Shown: positions 16,472-26,681, counted from the stretch's first letter. The stretch: 64,000 nucleotides of DNA from Sulfurimonas sp. UBA2011 (GCA_002335055.1 DDCH01000004.1:328731-392730), one strand, 5' to 3'. Notes: a model not told the origin generated them from the sequence alone. Numbers and translations: made by a program.

Positions 16472-18256
16472 TTACTTTTTAATATACTCAAGCTCTAAGA
16501 GCTTGTTGTAAATATCTGATACTATTGCTCCCGCTGCATGACCACCATGCCCTCCATGCTCAACCATAACCATCACAACATACTGAGGATTTTTATAAGG
16601 ACCATAAGATGTAAACCAAGCATGAGAACGATTATAGTGAGCCATTTCATGTTCTAGTTGTCTTTTTTTAATATCTTGTTTGATCGCTACAACCTGTGCT
16701 GTACCTGTTTTACCAGCGATGATAACCTTAGAATGCAGGTAAGATGTTGCTGTTCCCTTTAGGTTATTACAAACTTCATACATAGCCTTTTGAATTACAG
16801 GGAGTTGTTTTTTTTCTTTCTCATTTAAAACATTTTTATATTTATCTTCATACTTTTTACCATTAATCTCATATGCAAGATGGGGAGTTGGTACTCTTCC
16901 TGTAGCGATAAAAGCCGTTTGCTGTGCAATCTGAAGTGGTGTGACAAGGAAATCACCCTGCCCAATGGACATATTAGCAGTTTCACCGATATTCCATATT
17001 TTATTATACTTTTTTAGTTTCCATTCACGTGAAGGTACTACTCCCATAAACTCATACGGTAAGTCTATACCAGTCTTTTTACTAAAACCATAACGCTTAA
17101 GTCCAGTACTCATTTTACGGTTACCGAGGATAAGGCTTCCCTTATAAAAAAAGTCATCACAGCTCTCACGAATTGCCTTATTTATATCCGTATGCCTATG
17201 CCCTTTTCTCTTCCAACATCTAAAAGTACGTCCCCCTAAAGGAAGTGAAGACCTACAGTCTACACCCCATTTACTGGATAGATCAGTTGAAATATATAAA
17301 AGTCCTAACATTGGTTTAATTGTTGAGCCTGGTGGATATAAACCATGAATTAATTTGTTTGTAAAGGGATGATCCATACTAGAAGATAAACTATCATACA
17401 TTTTATATGACACTCCTAATACAAACATATTGAGATTATAGTTAGGAAAACTTCCTGCTGCAAGGATGGAACCATTAACATCCATCACAACCATTGCACC
17501 AACCTTCCCTTCAAAAAGCTTAGACATATAAGTTTGTAATTCCATATCAATAGTTAACTTTAGCTTTTTATCTTCATCCGCTTTGACATAACTGAGCTGG
17601 GCTACTTCTTGATTACTTGCATTTACTTGGACTTTACGTATTCCTGATTTTCCTTGTAGGTAGTTGTTATAGTACTTTTCTATACCTGTTTTTCCGATAT
17701 AACCAATGAGTCCAAGAAGTTTATCCTTGCCTATTTCCTTTTTATTTGCACGTGACACATAACCTACCATATGTGCAGCAATATTTTTATAAGGGTAGTA
17801 ACGCTTTGGAGCTGGGATAATTTTAATATTTTCTCTAAGGTTTAGGATTGAATAGACTGGTAAAATCTCATCATAAGGTACAAAGTGCACTATGTCTATA
17901 TAGTTATGGTTGTAATATGACTCTTTTTTCTTGTAGTTTTTTAGCATAGTTTCTATACTAAGGGAAGGAAGAATTTTTTTGAGTGTTTGCATCTCTTGAT
18001 TTAGCACTTCTTTATTCTTTTTACCAGTTAAGTGTGGTGCAAGTTGTAGTCTAAAACCTAACTTATTTATAGCAATGGGTCTATCTTTTATATCAACTAT
18101 TTCTCCCCGAACCGGCACTATTTTTTCATACTTGATTGTATTTTCTTCAGATAGTTTTACATAATGACTATGAGAGTTTATACTGAGGAAAAAAACTCTT
18201 ACCGTTAAGGCTAACCATGTTGAGGCAAAAAAAAAGATTATTAGTTTATTTTTCAT
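16472..18256 (-). CDS. mrdA: Penicillin-binding protein 2 (rod-shape transpeptidase)
   Basis: Peptidoglycan transpeptidase of the elongasome. One N-terminal membrane span (about 5-25), a dimerisation domain (about 50-220), then the transpeptidase with SxxK in PGSTIKPML, SxN-type RESCDDFF, and KTGTAQV. 594 residues is close to the usual size. Translation is coupled to the upstream membrane gene by an ATGA overlap. Last gene of the leftward envelope operon that begins at recN; a genetic layout like that of Campylobacter. Confidence 0.95.
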   Translation of the reverse strand: MKNKLIIFFFASTWLALTVRVFFLSINSHSHYVKLSEENTIKYEKIVPVRGEIVDIKDRPIAINKLGFRLQLAPHLTGKKNKEVLNQEMQTLKKILPSLSIETMLKNYKKKESYYNHNYIDIVHFVPYDEILPVYSILNLRENIKIIPAPKRYYPYKNIAAHMVGYVSRANKKEIGKDKLLGLIGYIGKTGIEKYYNNYLQGKSGIRKVQVNASNQEVAQLSYVKADEDKKLKLTIDMELQTYMSKLFEGKVGAMVVMDVNGSILAAGSFPNYNLNMFVLGVSYKMYDSLSSSMDHPFTNKLIHGLYPPGSTIKPMLGLLYISTDLSSKWGVDCRSSLPLGGRTFRCWKRKGHRHTDINKAIRESCDDFFYKGSLILGNRKMSTGLKRYGFSKKTGIDLPYEFMGVVPSREWKLKKYNKIWNIGETANMSIGQGDFLVTPLQIAQQTAFIATGRVPTPHLAYEINGKKYEDKYKNVLNEKEKKQLPVIQKAMYEVCNNLKGTATSYLHSKVIIAGKTGTAQVVAIKQDIKKRQLEHEMAHYNRSHAWFTSYGPYKNPQYVVMVMVEHGGHGGHAAGAIVSDIYNKLLELEYIKK

Positions 18257-18705
18257 AATATACTCAGTAATAAAAATTCAATTACTATATAGTATACTAT
18301 ATAGTAATTGAATTCAGGGGACGATAAAAGAAAGATACTAGACATCAAAGAAAGGAATAAAAAGTAACCTATATAAGCTATCAAAACATTTGAGAGTTTT
18401 ATACACCAAGGACAAAAAAAGTTTTGATTTATTTTAGGCATTATAAATTTATATATGAAATAAAAGTATATGATTGAGCTAAAGAGCATATACCCATGGT
18501 TTGATTCAAAAATGACAAGACAAAAGGATAAAATCAATATACAAGAATAGTCATTACGAGCGAGTGATCTTGTTAAAAGTACAAACAGTACTGCTAACAT
18601 AGGTGTTAAGTATGAGTGTATACTACTCAAAGAGCTATACAGTACAAAGATAACTATGTAAGCAATAAGCTCTACAGAGTTTTGATGAGTGATACTTCGT
18701 TGCAT
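18253..18705 (-). CDS. MreD-like membrane protein
   Basis: 150 residues with about five hydrophobic spans and no soluble domain. Its place directly upstream of mrdA, with overlapping stop and start, is where MreD is found in many bacteria, and its size and span count fit. Sequence identity of MreD is low in general, so the call rests on context. It overlaps the GNAT gene end by 34 bases. Confidence 0.55.
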   Translation of the reverse strand: MQRSITHQNSVELIAYIVIFVLYSSLSSIHSYLTPMLAVLFVLLTRSLARNDYSCILILSFCLVIFESNHGYMLFSSIIYFYFIYKFIMPKINQNFFCPWCIKLSNVLIAYIGYFLFLSLMSSIFLLSSPEFNYYIVYYIVIEFLLLSIL

Positions 18706-19157
18706 ATTGGAAAGTGTTTACATTTAATACAATCAGCCCAAATCTTATGTTCTGGGAGGGACTCTTTTGGAATTTCAACAAAGCCTAAGCGTTCAAAAAA
18801 TGCTTGTTTGTAAGTAAGGCTAAGTACTCTTCTTATACCTAAAGAAGAAGCTTCTTCTAGTGCTTTTTTCACTAAGTTCTCGCCTATTTTCTGACCACGA
18901 ATACCATCTTTTACTATAAGAGAACGTACTTCTGCTAAATCTGTTGTGTGAATGTGTAAAGCAGTAAAACCAACAAGTTCCCCTTCTTTATACGCGAGTG
19001 TATAAGAACGAATATTTGTCGCTATTTCATCTTCACTTCTATCGAGTATTACACCACTCTCTATTTCAGGAAGTATCAACTCTCGCATTTCATGAATTGT
19101 TGCAAGAGTTGCTTTCTCATAGTTAATCTTCACTATCACTATCGCTTTCATTTTCAT
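18672..19157 (-). CDS. GNAT acetyltransferase, short N-acetylglutamate-synthase type
   Basis: 161 residues. The acetyl-CoA-binding loop reads KDGIRGQKIGENLVKKAL (about 83-100), preceded by AEVRSLIV; the C-terminus IWADCIKCKHFPICNE has a Cys cluster typical of the short ArgA-like enzymes that make N-acetylglutamate in bacteria lacking a long ArgA. Arginine synthesis is the likely role but substrate is inferred. The ATG at 19157 overlaps engB by 35 bases; GTG codons at about 19133-19139 would shorten that overlap and are possible true starts. Confidence 0.75.
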   Translation of the reverse strand: MKMKAIVIVKINYEKATLATIHEMRELILPEIESGVILDRSEDEIATNIRSYTLAYKEGELVGFTALHIHTTDLAEVRSLIVKDGIRGQKIGENLVKKALEEASSLGIRRVLSLTYKQAFFERLGFVEIPKESLPEHKIWADCIKCKHFPICNEVSLIKTL

Positions 19158-19761
19158 TTTCTAATAATATATCGTGGATTACCTTATTTACTTTATGTGT
19201 TCCTTTTTTCTTTGAACTTGAGACTGTCATTGCATGTGGAAACTCACGTCTTAATGCACTTTGCTCTTTTTGATTGAGTTTATCTATTTTAGTAAATATT
19301 TGTAAAATTACTTGGTTTTCTCTTACATGTTCAAAAAGGAATTCACTTACTTGTGTATCAATATCTAAGTGAGGATGTCTACAATCAATAAGATGTATAA
19401 AAAGTTTTATCTGCGTACGTTCGGCAATGTAATCAGTTAAGTTTTTTTCCCAGTCATGCTTAATAGACTTAGAAACTTTTGCATATCCAAAACCTGGTAA
19501 GTCAACAAACTTTGCTAAGAGTTTTTTGTTTTCATTATCTCTGTCTATAAATGTCACATCAAAGTAGTTAATTAGTCTTGTTTTACCTGGAGTTGACGAT
19601 ACTTTAGCTAAACCTTTGTGGTTTGTTAAAGCATTAAGTAGGGAACTTTTTCCTACATTCGAGCGTGCCATAAAAACAACTTCATTTTGTTCCTCTGACT
19701 CTGGGGCCGAGGCAACATTTGGTGCTGATGTTATAAACTTTGCTTCTACTATTTCTACCAT
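19123..19761 (-). CDS. engB: Ribosome-biogenesis GTP-binding protein EngB/YsxC
   Basis: GTPase for 50S subunit assembly. G1 is ARSNVGKSSLLNAL (about 32-45), G3 DLPGFGYAK (about 86-94), G4 TKIDKL. 212 residues; the last 13 are Asp/Ser/Glu rich (ESDSDSED), an acidic tail. It follows lptA with touching stop and start codons. Confidence 0.95.
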   Translation of the reverse strand: MVEIVEAKFITSAPNVASAPESEEQNEVVFMARSNVGKSSLLNALTNHKGLAKVSSTPGKTRLINYFDVTFIDRDNENKKLLAKFVDLPGFGYAKVSKSIKHDWEKNLTDYIAERTQIKLFIHLIDCRHPHLDIDTQVSEFLFEHVRENQVILQIFTKIDKLNQKEQSALRREFPHAMTVSSSKKKGTHKVNKVIHDILLENENESDSDSED

Positions 19762-20243
19762 TACTTTTTCTCCTCTTGATTCGAATCATCTGCTATATTA
19801 AATATCATAATTACTGGTTCCTTTTTAAGACCTTTGGCATGAGCTTCTCCAGTTATTACATTAAGAATAACTTCATCACCTAGAATCTCTTTCTTTTTAT
19901 CTATTTGTTTGAGATAAACATTTGTGTAAAAGTAGTATTCTTTTTTCTCTGGAAGGTAGATCACCTTACCAGCAGTTCCTCTGTATCTAGCCCCTTCTTT
20001 TGTTAGTATTTTAAAAGAGACATCTCCAAGTGCTATAAACTTTGTTGGTTGGTTTTTTGCATCAGTATATATAGTAACCTTAGATGCATTTAGTTCATCA
20101 TTTTTTTTGATTATGCTTACATGGCCTTCAAAGATAGAAATACCCTTAGTCTGATCAGTATCAAAAGCATCTGCTATGATTTTCAATTCTTGTGAGAACA
20201 AGAAGTTACTTAAAAAAAATGTTATTATAAATATATATCTCAT
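19761..20243 (-). CDS. lptA: LPS transport periplasmic protein LptA
   Basis: 160 residues with a cleavable signal (1-17) and an OstA-type beta-jellyroll. The periplasmic bridge carries lipopolysaccharide from LptC to LptD. Signature segments are ISIFEGHVSIIKKNDELNA and the repeated YxD strands. It overlaps lptC by four bases and is followed at once by engB, the order seen in other Campylobacterota. Confidence 0.88.
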   Translation of the reverse strand: MRYIFIITFFLSNFLFSQELKIIADAFDTDQTKGISIFEGHVSIIKKNDELNASKVTIYTDAKNQPTKFIALGDVSFKILTKEGARYRGTAGKVIYLPEKKEYYFYTNVYLKQIDKKKEILGDEVILNVITGEAHAKGLKKEPVIMIFNIADDSNQEEKK

Positions 20244-20761
20244 ATTTTACTCTCTTTGAGTTGGTATTGAACTGTTACTTGTTTAGACTTCATAGTATTG
20301 TTTATCGAGTCATATACAAAAGAAGCCCCTCTCATACTATTTTTATCTCGATGTGCTAAGTAATCATCTTGTGTTTGTGCTATAGAGTTTTTTGTATTAT
20401 AGTTAAGCGTATCAGACTCAAATGTAAGCCCATCCTCTCTTTCATACAATACATTGCCTTTTAAATCTATGATATTATTTTTATATATTCCATTATCTGC
20501 TTGCATATTTGAGATGAATTCTTTAGAATTGTCAGTAAAGTTGACATCATCTACAATATATCTCTCAGTATACCTAAGAGCTTTACTACCAGCCATAATT
20601 GTCTGTAATCCTGTACTTTCTAGTTCATACATAACAAAACTACCCATCGTGAGAACTGGAACATCACCAAACTCTTGCTGTTTGATTTTGAGAGGTTGAA
20701 AAAGTATGTATATCAACATTAGTGCACTAAAAATGGAGATAAAAAATATATTTATATTAAT
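20240..20761 (-). CDS. lptC: LPS export protein LptC-like, probable AUU start
   Basis: A membrane-anchored periplasmic LptC-type protein. The only standard start in frame is ATG at 20719, but this gives a nine-residue hydrophobic tip and has no ribosome site. The 15 codons upstream, back to the kdsC stop that is in the same frame, encode a proper membrane anchor (INIFFISIFSALMLIYILF). They contain no ATG, GTG or TTG. AAGGGG just before the kdsC TAG sits six bases from an ATT at 20759-20761, so AUU initiation is the best reading. The rest is the OstA/LptC strand pattern. Confidence 0.72.
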   Translation of the reverse strand: MNINIFFISIFSALMLIYILFQPLKIKQQEFGDVPVLTMGSFVMYELESTGLQTIMAGSKALRYTERYIVDDVNFTDNSKEFISNMQADNGIYKNNIIDLKGNVLYEREDGLTFESDTLNYNTKNSIAQTQDDYLAHRDKNSMRGASFVYDSINNTMKSKQVTVQYQLKESKI

Positions 20762-20764
20762 AAT

Positions 20765-21265
20765 CTACCCCTTAGTCCAAACAGATAAAAATTCCTCTCG
20801 TTGGTCATTCTCATCTACTAAAATATCTATCATCTCTCTAACTGCTCCATGCCCACCCTTGCTTAAAAGAGTAGTATCAACAAGACAACGTATCTCTCTT
20901 ACTCCATTAGCAGGTGTAAAACTACGACCAGCAAGACTCAGCATATTATAGTCGTTTAAGTCATCACCAATCGCCGCAACTTCAAACATACGCAAACCTA
21001 AAGAGTCTATGATTTCTTTTATAACTCTATCTTTGTCTTTTATGCCTTGATGTAAGTTCTCTATACCTAGCTCCTTTGCTCTGCGCTTAACTATCTCAGA
21101 CTTACGCCCAGTAATGATAGCGACTTGGTGTCCGAGTTTAATCCAAGTAGTGATACCTAAACCATCTTTAACATTAAAAGTCTTACTCTCAATACCATCG
21201 TTTGAGTATGTAAGACCTCCATCGCTAAGACAGCCATCAACATCTAAAACAAGCAGTTTAATCAT
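20765..21265 (-). CDS. kdsC: 3-deoxy-D-manno-octulosonate 8-phosphate phosphatase
   Basis: HAD-type phosphatase that makes KDO for the LPS core. Motif I is DVDGCLSDGG with nucleophile D8 and D10; motif III/IV is AAIGDDLNDYNML. 166 residues, no cap insert, as for KdsC tetramers. Overlaps hisB by four bases. Its TAG stop is in frame with lptC and its last codons carry the lptC ribosome site. Confidence 0.93.
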   Translation of the reverse strand: MIKLLVLDVDGCLSDGGLTYSNDGIESKTFNVKDGLGITTWIKLGHQVAIITGRKSEIVKRRAKELGIENLHQGIKDKDRVIKEIIDSLGLRMFEVAAIGDDLNDYNMLSLAGRSFTPANGVREIRCLVDTTLLSKGGHGAVREMIDILVDENDQREEFLSVWTKG

Positions 21266-21834
21266 AAAGTACCTTTTGTACTTGGTGTTCCTATACGCTC
21301 ATTTTTTGTAGTAGCTCTACGAATAGCAACAGCTAAAGACTTAAATGCAGCCTCTATGATGTGGTGCTTGTTTTTTCCTCTTAGTTCTACTATATGTACT
21401 GATAGTCTTGCGTTGAGTACCACGGCACGGAAAAACTCTTCAACAAGTTCTGTATCAAAGTTTCCTACCTTACCTGTGGGTGAGAGTTCAAACACTAAAA
21501 ATGGGCGGTTACTAAGATCTAAGTCACAAGAAACACAAGCTTCATCCATAACGATGTTAGCACTTCCAAAACGCTCCATACCTTTAACAGGGTAAATAGC
21601 CTGAGCGATAAGTGAACCAAGAACGATACCGATATCTTCCACACTATGGTGGTCATCTATATGAGTATCTCCTTTACAGCTTACAGTGATGTCCATAAGT
21701 GAGTGTTTAGTAAAACTCTCAAGCATATGGTCTAAAAAACCAACACCTGTATTCATATCTGCTTTTCCTGTTCCGTTTAACTCTAAACTTACAGTGATGT
21801 CTGTCTCTTTTGTTGTTCTTGTTTTACTTATCAT
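21262..21834 (-). CDS. hisB: Imidazoleglycerol-phosphate dehydratase
   Basis: Sixth step of histidine synthesis. Metal-binding motifs DDHHSVEDIG (about 61-70) and KNKHHIIEAAFK (about 155-166) are both present; 190 residues is the single-function form without the phosphatase half. Set within a cell-envelope operon, overlapping kdsC by four bases. Confidence 0.95.
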   Translation of the reverse strand: MISKTRTTKETDITVSLELNGTGKADMNTGVGFLDHMLESFTKHSLMDITVSCKGDTHIDDHHSVEDIGIVLGSLIAQAIYPVKGMERFGSANIVMDEACVSCDLDLSNRPFLVFELSPTGKVGNFDTELVEEFFRAVVLNARLSVHIVELRGKNKHHIIEAAFKSLAVAIRRATTKNERIGTPSTKGTL

Positions 21835-21836
21835 TA

Positions 21837-22661
21837 CTAGTCCTCTTTTATTATAAATGCTTTGTTGAAAATACTACTCTTTTTGTAGTCGCGTGCTTCT
21901 TGCTCACTCTTAAAACCAGTAAGTACCACTTTAAATATTCGTCCATTTGGAGTCTCTACATCTTTGATTATCGTTGTATAACCATCTGTGTGGTCGTACT
22001 TCTCTTGAGTAGCTAAAGCTCCGTCTATCTTAGAAAAAGATGCAATTTGAAGGGCAAAGTTACCAACAGATTTTTTCTGTGGAGCTTTTTTCATCTCTTT
22101 TTTACTAGGGATTTTTCTCTTACCCTTTGTCTCAAAACCTAAGATCTCTAAAGTTACAGGTGCTGTTCCACGACCCACCATATCTATCTCATGAGCTGCT
22201 TTGTTTGAGAGGTCTATGATTCGAGTAGCAATAAATGGACCCCTATCGTTAATGCGCACTATTGTAGTTAGACCATTTCTCTGGTTGGTTACTTTTACTA
22301 TAGTGTTCATAGGCAAAGTTTTATGTGCTGCTGTCATACCGTACATATTGTAAGTCTCACCGTTTGATGTAAGTTTACCGTGAAAATCAGGACCATACCA
22401 AGAGGCATTTCCTTTAAATGTATCTCCAACACTCACAACAGTTGGATAATACTTAATCCCACGAATCGTATAAGGTCTCATAGTAGGGTGTGAATAGTTT
22501 TTTTTATCTACAGTTGCACTATGTGCTGATTTATCTGAAGAGTATGACTTAACATAACCCTGTGAAGATACTGTATGCTTATACACACCTCTTCCTCTAG
22601 TACTACAAGCACTCATAAGTAGAACAAATGTAATTAAAACAAGAATATATAATTTATTCAT
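21837..22661 (-). CDS. rlpA: RlpA family septal-ring lipoprotein/lytic transglycosylase with SPOR domain
   Basis: 274 residues. Lipobox LMSAC with Cys at about 19; double-psi barrel with [19 protein letters not shown] (about 84-102), MNTIVKVTN and RINDRGPF, including the catalytic Asp; C-terminal SPOR domain (about 198-274) that binds denuded septal glycan. Acts in the outer membrane on peptidoglycan strands at division sites. Start overlaps the end of mltD by eight bases. Confidence 0.92.
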   Translation of the reverse strand: MNKLYILVLITFVLLMSACSTRGRGVYKHTVSSQGYVKSYSSDKSAHSATVDKKNYSHPTMRPYTIRGIKYYPTVVSVGDTFKGNASWYGPDFHGKLTSNGETYNMYGMTAAHKTLPMNTIVKVTNQRNGLTTIVRINDRGPFIATRIIDLSNKAAHEIDMVGRGTAPVTLEILGFETKGKRKIPSKKEMKKAPQKKSVGNFALQIASFSKIDGALATQEKYDHTDGYTTIIKDVETPNGRIFKVVLTGFKSEQEARDYKKSSIFNKAFIIKED

Positions 22662-23883
22662 AGATTTTTAACCTCTCTCCAACTTTGATAAGCGAGCCCT
22701 TTATCTGATTTTGAGACTTAAGGTTTCTTATACTCATTTTATGTGCACGTGATATTGACTCTAAAGAGTCTCCTCGTTTAACCATATAGTAGTTCCTCGT
22801 ATTAAGCTTTTTTTTATGACTTGACTTTGCTATAGGTATGATAAGTTTTTGTTTTAGTCTTAAGTTGTTGTTTTTAAGATGGTTAAAGTCTTTGATGACT
22901 CTATATGAAACGCCATACTTGTTTCCAATATACGAGAGGTTATCACCACTTTTTACTACATGTATTTTATAGATGTTTTGCATAGGTGCTTTGTAATACT
23001 TGCGTTTAAAGTCCGCTAACTTAATGTAGGGAATATACACATCATAAGTCTTTGCATACGGAGGTACGAAGTCATACTTTAGATGTCTGTTTAAGTTCTT
23101 TAAGTCTTTAAGTGGCATCTCTATAAGTTTTGCAACTCGCTTGAGTGACTCACCACTAGAAATCTTCACAGTCGAGATTGAGTAAGCGTTTGCACGGTTA
23201 AGTAAGTGCTCATACTCACTAGATAAAAGATGTTGTTCATCTGTCCCAATAAGGGCTAACGCGACAATCTTTCTTATATAGTTACGACTCTCTCTTGGAA
23301 TGTACTTCTTATCTTTATTTAGTAAAACAGAAAGCTTATCAGTTCCTGCTTTTTTTATAGCATGGCTTAATCGACCACCACCACAATTATAAGCGATTGC
23401 CGCTAAGTACCACTTACCAAAACGTTTATGAAGTGAAGAGAGATACTTTGCAGCTGCCTCAGTAGATTTAATAAGGTCTCGTCTCTCGTCCACATATTCA
23501 TCAATTTCAAGGTTATAAACCCGTCCTGTTCTTGGCATGAACTGCCAAAGTCCAGCTGCTCTTTTAGGAGAGTATGCTCTAGTTTTAAAGTTTGACTCAG
23601 CCATAGCGAGGTAGAGAAATTCTTGAGGAACATTATATTTTGTGAGAGTATTTTTAATAGTAGGTATAAAAATGTATGCATTATCCATAGTTCTAAAAAA
23701 ATGCTTACTTTTTTTAACAGAACTGTTTTTAGTGCGCATTTGATTCATTATGGGGTCATAAAGAAAAGATGGTTCTATGTCAAAAGAGTCTAGAAGTGCT
23801 AACTCCTTGTTGAAGTTAGACTCATAGTTCAAGTTTGCAAAAAGAAACAAAGGAAAAAGAAGTGTTAAAAAATATCTATACAT
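22654..23883 (-). CDS. mltD: Membrane-bound lytic murein transglycosylase D
   Basis: 409 residues. Signal peptide (1-16), SLT domain with [27 protein letters not shown] core (about 92-114; catalytic Glu in AES) and AYNCGGGRL, then two LysM repeats (about 310-355 and 365-408) that bind glycan. Cleaves peptidoglycan to anhydro products. Paired with rlpA, another glycan-cleaving enzyme, in one operon. Confidence 0.93.
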   Translation of the reverse strand: MYRYFLTLLFPLFLFANLNYESNFNKELALLDSFDIEPSFLYDPIMNQMRTKNSSVKKSKHFFRTMDNAYIFIPTIKNTLTKYNVPQEFLYLAMAESNFKTRAYSPKRAAGLWQFMPRTGRVYNLEIDEYVDERRDLIKSTEAAAKYLSSLHKRFGKWYLAAIAYNCGGGRLSHAIKKAGTDKLSVLLNKDKKYIPRESRNYIRKIVALALIGTDEQHLLSSEYEHLLNRANAYSISTVKISSGESLKRVAKLIEMPLKDLKNLNRHLKYDFVPPYAKTYDVYIPYIKLADFKRKYYKAPMQNIYKIHVVKSGDNLSYIGNKYGVSYRVIKDFNHLKNNNLRLKQKLIIPIAKSSHKKKLNTRNYYMVKRGDSLESISRAHKMSIRNLKSQNQIKGSLIKVGERLKIYE

Positions 23884-23947
23884 ATATAACTTTTTATTTT
23901 AATTTAAATAGATTTTATCTAAATTTATATTAAGCTATGATAAACAC

Positions 23948-24721
23948 CTAAATAGAGAAGAGTTTTTGAGCATTCTCTGTAGTTAAATCTTTTATATTTT
24001 CCAGTGGAATCTCTAAGAGTTCAGACATCTTTTGTGCCACAAATGTAGTATAAAAAGGCTCATTTCTCTCTCCACGGTGTGGCATAGGAGTAAGATATGG
24101 TCCATCCGTTTCGATAATGAGTTTTTCTGTTGGAATTTTAGGTAAAACATTTACAAGTTTTTTAGCATTTTTAAATGTCAAAACACCACCTATACCAAAG
24201 TAAAAACCTTCATTTGCAAGGCTTAGAAGTTCTTCATCTGCGTTAAAGCAGTGTAGCACTCCCCCTACTTCGCCAACATTTGCTTCAAGCATCAACTCTT
24301 TTGAGTCACGAGAAGCATCTCTTACATGAACTATAAGTGGTTTTTTATACTTTTTTGCTAACTCTATCTGTGCACGAAAGACTCTTTTTTGTTCCGTCTT
24401 ATTTGCTAAAATCTCTTCTTCTGTACCTTCGAGTCTAAAGTAGTCAAGTCCACACTCTCCAATTGCAACACACTTTTCATGTCCAACATACTTCTCAAAG
24501 TCTAGTGCATCAAACTGTGCTTTATCATAAGGATGAACACCTACTGAAAAATAGACATCTTCATATGTTTCTGCAATTTTTACAGCCTTATCAAGCGTAG
24601 TAGTGTCAGCTCCAGGAATGATAAAACGCTCTACTCCACCCTCTCTTGCACGCTCTAAAACAGCCTCTAAGTCTTCATCATAACGTTCATCGTCTAAGTG
24701 TATGTGTGTGTCTATTATCAT
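23948..24721 (-). CDS. tatD: TatD family metal-dependent hydrolase (DNase)
   Basis: TIM-barrel hydrolase of 257 residues. Metal ligands appear in DTHIHLDD (3-10), GECGLDYF (about 92-99), VHVRDA and ETDGPYL. TatD enzymes act as 3'-5' exonucleases in DNA repair and turnover. Overlaps the recN stop by four bases, so the two are coupled. Confidence 0.92.
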   Translation of the reverse strand: MIIDTHIHLDDERYDEDLEAVLERAREGGVERFIIPGADTTTLDKAVKIAETYEDVYFSVGVHPYDKAQFDALDFEKYVGHEKCVAIGECGLDYFRLEGTEEEILANKTEQKRVFRAQIELAKKYKKPLIVHVRDASRDSKELMLEANVGEVGGVLHCFNADEELLSLANEGFYFGIGGVLTFKNAKKLVNVLPKIPTEKLIIETDGPYLTPMPHRGERNEPFYTTFVAQKMSELLEIPLENIKDLTTENAQKLFSI

Positions 24722-26253
24722 TTATGTGCCTCTAGTAACTCACGAGCAAACTTTTTAGCTTCATTGGAGATGTTTTCGCCGCTTATAATTCGGGCAATCT
24801 CATCTACTCTCTCATCAAAGTTTAACTCTTTTGTTTTTGAAATAGTACCATCTTTATAGACTAAAAAGTGCTGATTTCCCATAGAAGTCAGTTGTGGCTG
24901 ATGAGATATTACAAATATCTGAAAATGTGCAGAGAGTTTACGAAGTACTTTGGCCACAGACATAGACTCTTCACCACTTAAGTTTGCATCTATTTCATCA
25001 AGCATTAGGACTCCACCATTTTGGTTCATAAACTCAGACTTTAGTGCAAGGATGGCTAAACGCAGACGGTTAAACTCTCCCGTACTTATTTTAGTAAGAA
25101 CTGTATCGTTTAGTTTTACACTTAAAAGGTCACAACCAGAAAGTGAGTAGTCCTCTTTTTCAAGGCTAATAGACGCCTCACGAAGATAGAGGTCTTTTAG
25201 ATAAGCATTAAGAGCTTTTATGAAGTGTGTCAACTCTTTTTCTCTTAGATCACTTAGCTGTGCTCCTAAACTCTCTACAAGCTCACTTAAGATGCTGTAT
25301 CTATTTTCTAAGTCACTCTTTGCTATCTCTATGTTCTCATACTTCGCTAGTTCTAGTTTTTTCTGTTCTTTATAGCTTATAGCCTCAGCCACACTACCAT
25401 ACCTGCGTTTAAGTCCGCTTATCTCTTCTATGCGGTTAAGTACTTCTTCTATGTCTAGTTCATCAAGAGCAGAAAATCTCTCAGTTGCAGAGTCAAAGTG
25501 TGCACGTAGTTCGTTCATAGCATCATCAAAAAAAGCAGTATCAATGCCAAGAGTATCTAGTGCAGAAGTAGCAAGATGTTCATGCGTGAAAATATCCATG
25601 GCAGACTCTAAAGACTCCAAGACTTTCTCTTTTTTTGAGAGTTCTTTTTTTATGACAATTAACTCTTTATCTTCACCCTCACTTGGGTTGATGTCTTCTA
25701 TCTTTTTTATCTCAAACGCAGCGAACTCTTTAAGTTCTACTATCTTTCTCTCTTCTTCTTCTATCTTTACTAACTCTTTTTTAACCTCAGAGTACTCAAC
25801 AAAACTTTTTTTGTACTTCTCTTTAAGTGTCCCAATCTTTTTAGATTTTGAAGCGATACGGTCATCTAAAATGCCAAGTAAGTTTTCATTCTCAAAGTCA
25901 CTAAAGTCTTTAAGGCTCAAGTGTCGAAGATAATCAGAAGCAACACTACCAATTGCCTTACGAGATAAACTTTGGTTGTTTACAAAGTAACGAGAGTTCC
26001 CTTTTTTGATGTGTTTAAAGACATTTATATCATCGTTCTCTATGCCCGAACTCTCTTCATTGATGTTCCAAGTTACACTAGACTCACACAGTGCGGCGTC
26101 ACAAGTAGCAGCCCCTAAAGATGAGAGTATAGACTCCATAAGGATAGACTTACCACTACCACTAGGCCCAGTAAACACAACAAGTCCAGTCTCTAAGTTT
26201 AGTTCTGCTTCTTTAAAACTCAGGTAGTCTTTTAGGTAAAATCTCTCTATCAT
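24718..26253 (-). CDS. recN: DNA repair protein RecN (short form)
   Basis: SMC-like ATPase for double-strand-break repair. Walker A is TGPSGSGKS (about 29-37); a long central coiled coil (about 150-340); then STGEFNRLRLA signature and Walker B MLDEIDANLSG. 511 residues, shorter than the 553 of E. coli, because the coil is shorter. First gene of the leftward operon; AAAGGA sits nine bases before the ATG. In Campylobacter nadK lies just upstream of recN, but here 22 kb separates them. Confidence 0.9.
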   Translation of the reverse strand: MIERFYLKDYLSFKEAELNLETGLVVFTGPSGSGKSILMESILSSLGAATCDAALCESSVTWNINEESSGIENDDINVFKHIKKGNSRYFVNNQSLSRKAIGSVASDYLRHLSLKDFSDFENENLLGILDDRIASKSKKIGTLKEKYKKSFVEYSEVKKELVKIEEEERKIVELKEFAAFEIKKIEDINPSEGEDKELIVIKKELSKKEKVLESLESAMDIFTHEHLATSALDTLGIDTAFFDDAMNELRAHFDSATERFSALDELDIEEVLNRIEEISGLKRRYGSVAEAISYKEQKKLELAKYENIEIAKSDLENRYSILSELVESLGAQLSDLREKELTHFIKALNAYLKDLYLREASISLEKEDYSLSGCDLLSVKLNDTVLTKISTGEFNRLRLAILALKSEFMNQNGGVLMLDEIDANLSGEESMSVAKVLRKLSAHFQIFVISHQPQLTSMGNQHFLVYKDGTISKTKELNFDERVDEIARIISGENISNEAKKFARELLEAHK

Positions 26254-26681
26254 CTAGTATCCTTTGGAATCAGGTAATCATTTTATTTTGTGTATAGTAG
26301 TGTAAAAAACTAACTTATACATAAAGTATTGCGTTTTGTCATATTTATATGCTTCACTATTTAAGCTCATTTAGGTTCTTTTAATAGATATATGACAAAT
26401 AATGCTCATTTATACTCCAATAAGGACAATAATATTTTAAAAGCACATATTGTACCTTCAAGGGGCACCTCGTCTTTAATAATTTACACCTTATACATCT
26501 CAATAATTTACAGACTCATCATTAAACCTAGTGAAGTTGGGAAATAATCTCAGCTTAGAGGAGACATATTTTTATTCCTTTAAAAATGTTATTTAAAGTT
26601 ATAATCACTATAATGGGAATGAATAAATAGTTATGTATAATCATGTCAAATGCATACACCATCTAAATACTAGGAGTTTAC
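26254..26681. other. Gene-free stretch with a short direct repeat
   Basis: No gene is visible on either strand in these 428 bases. AATAATTTACA occurs twice, at 26478-26488 and 26502-26512. Two possible -10 boxes, TATAAT at 26609-26614 and an extended TGTATAAT ending at 26641, serve the next gene. Nothing resembling a known RNA is seen. Confidence 0.6.

Noticed and set aside
25430..25933. A 167-codon open frame antisense to recN
   Set aside because: It is Ser-rich mirror coding of the recN coiled coil with no ribosome site; recN is strongly supported on the other strand.
26478..26512. AATAATTTACA repeat as an insertion-site duplication
   Set aside because: Only 13 bases separate the two copies, there are no inverted ends, and AT-rich DNA gives such repeats by chance.
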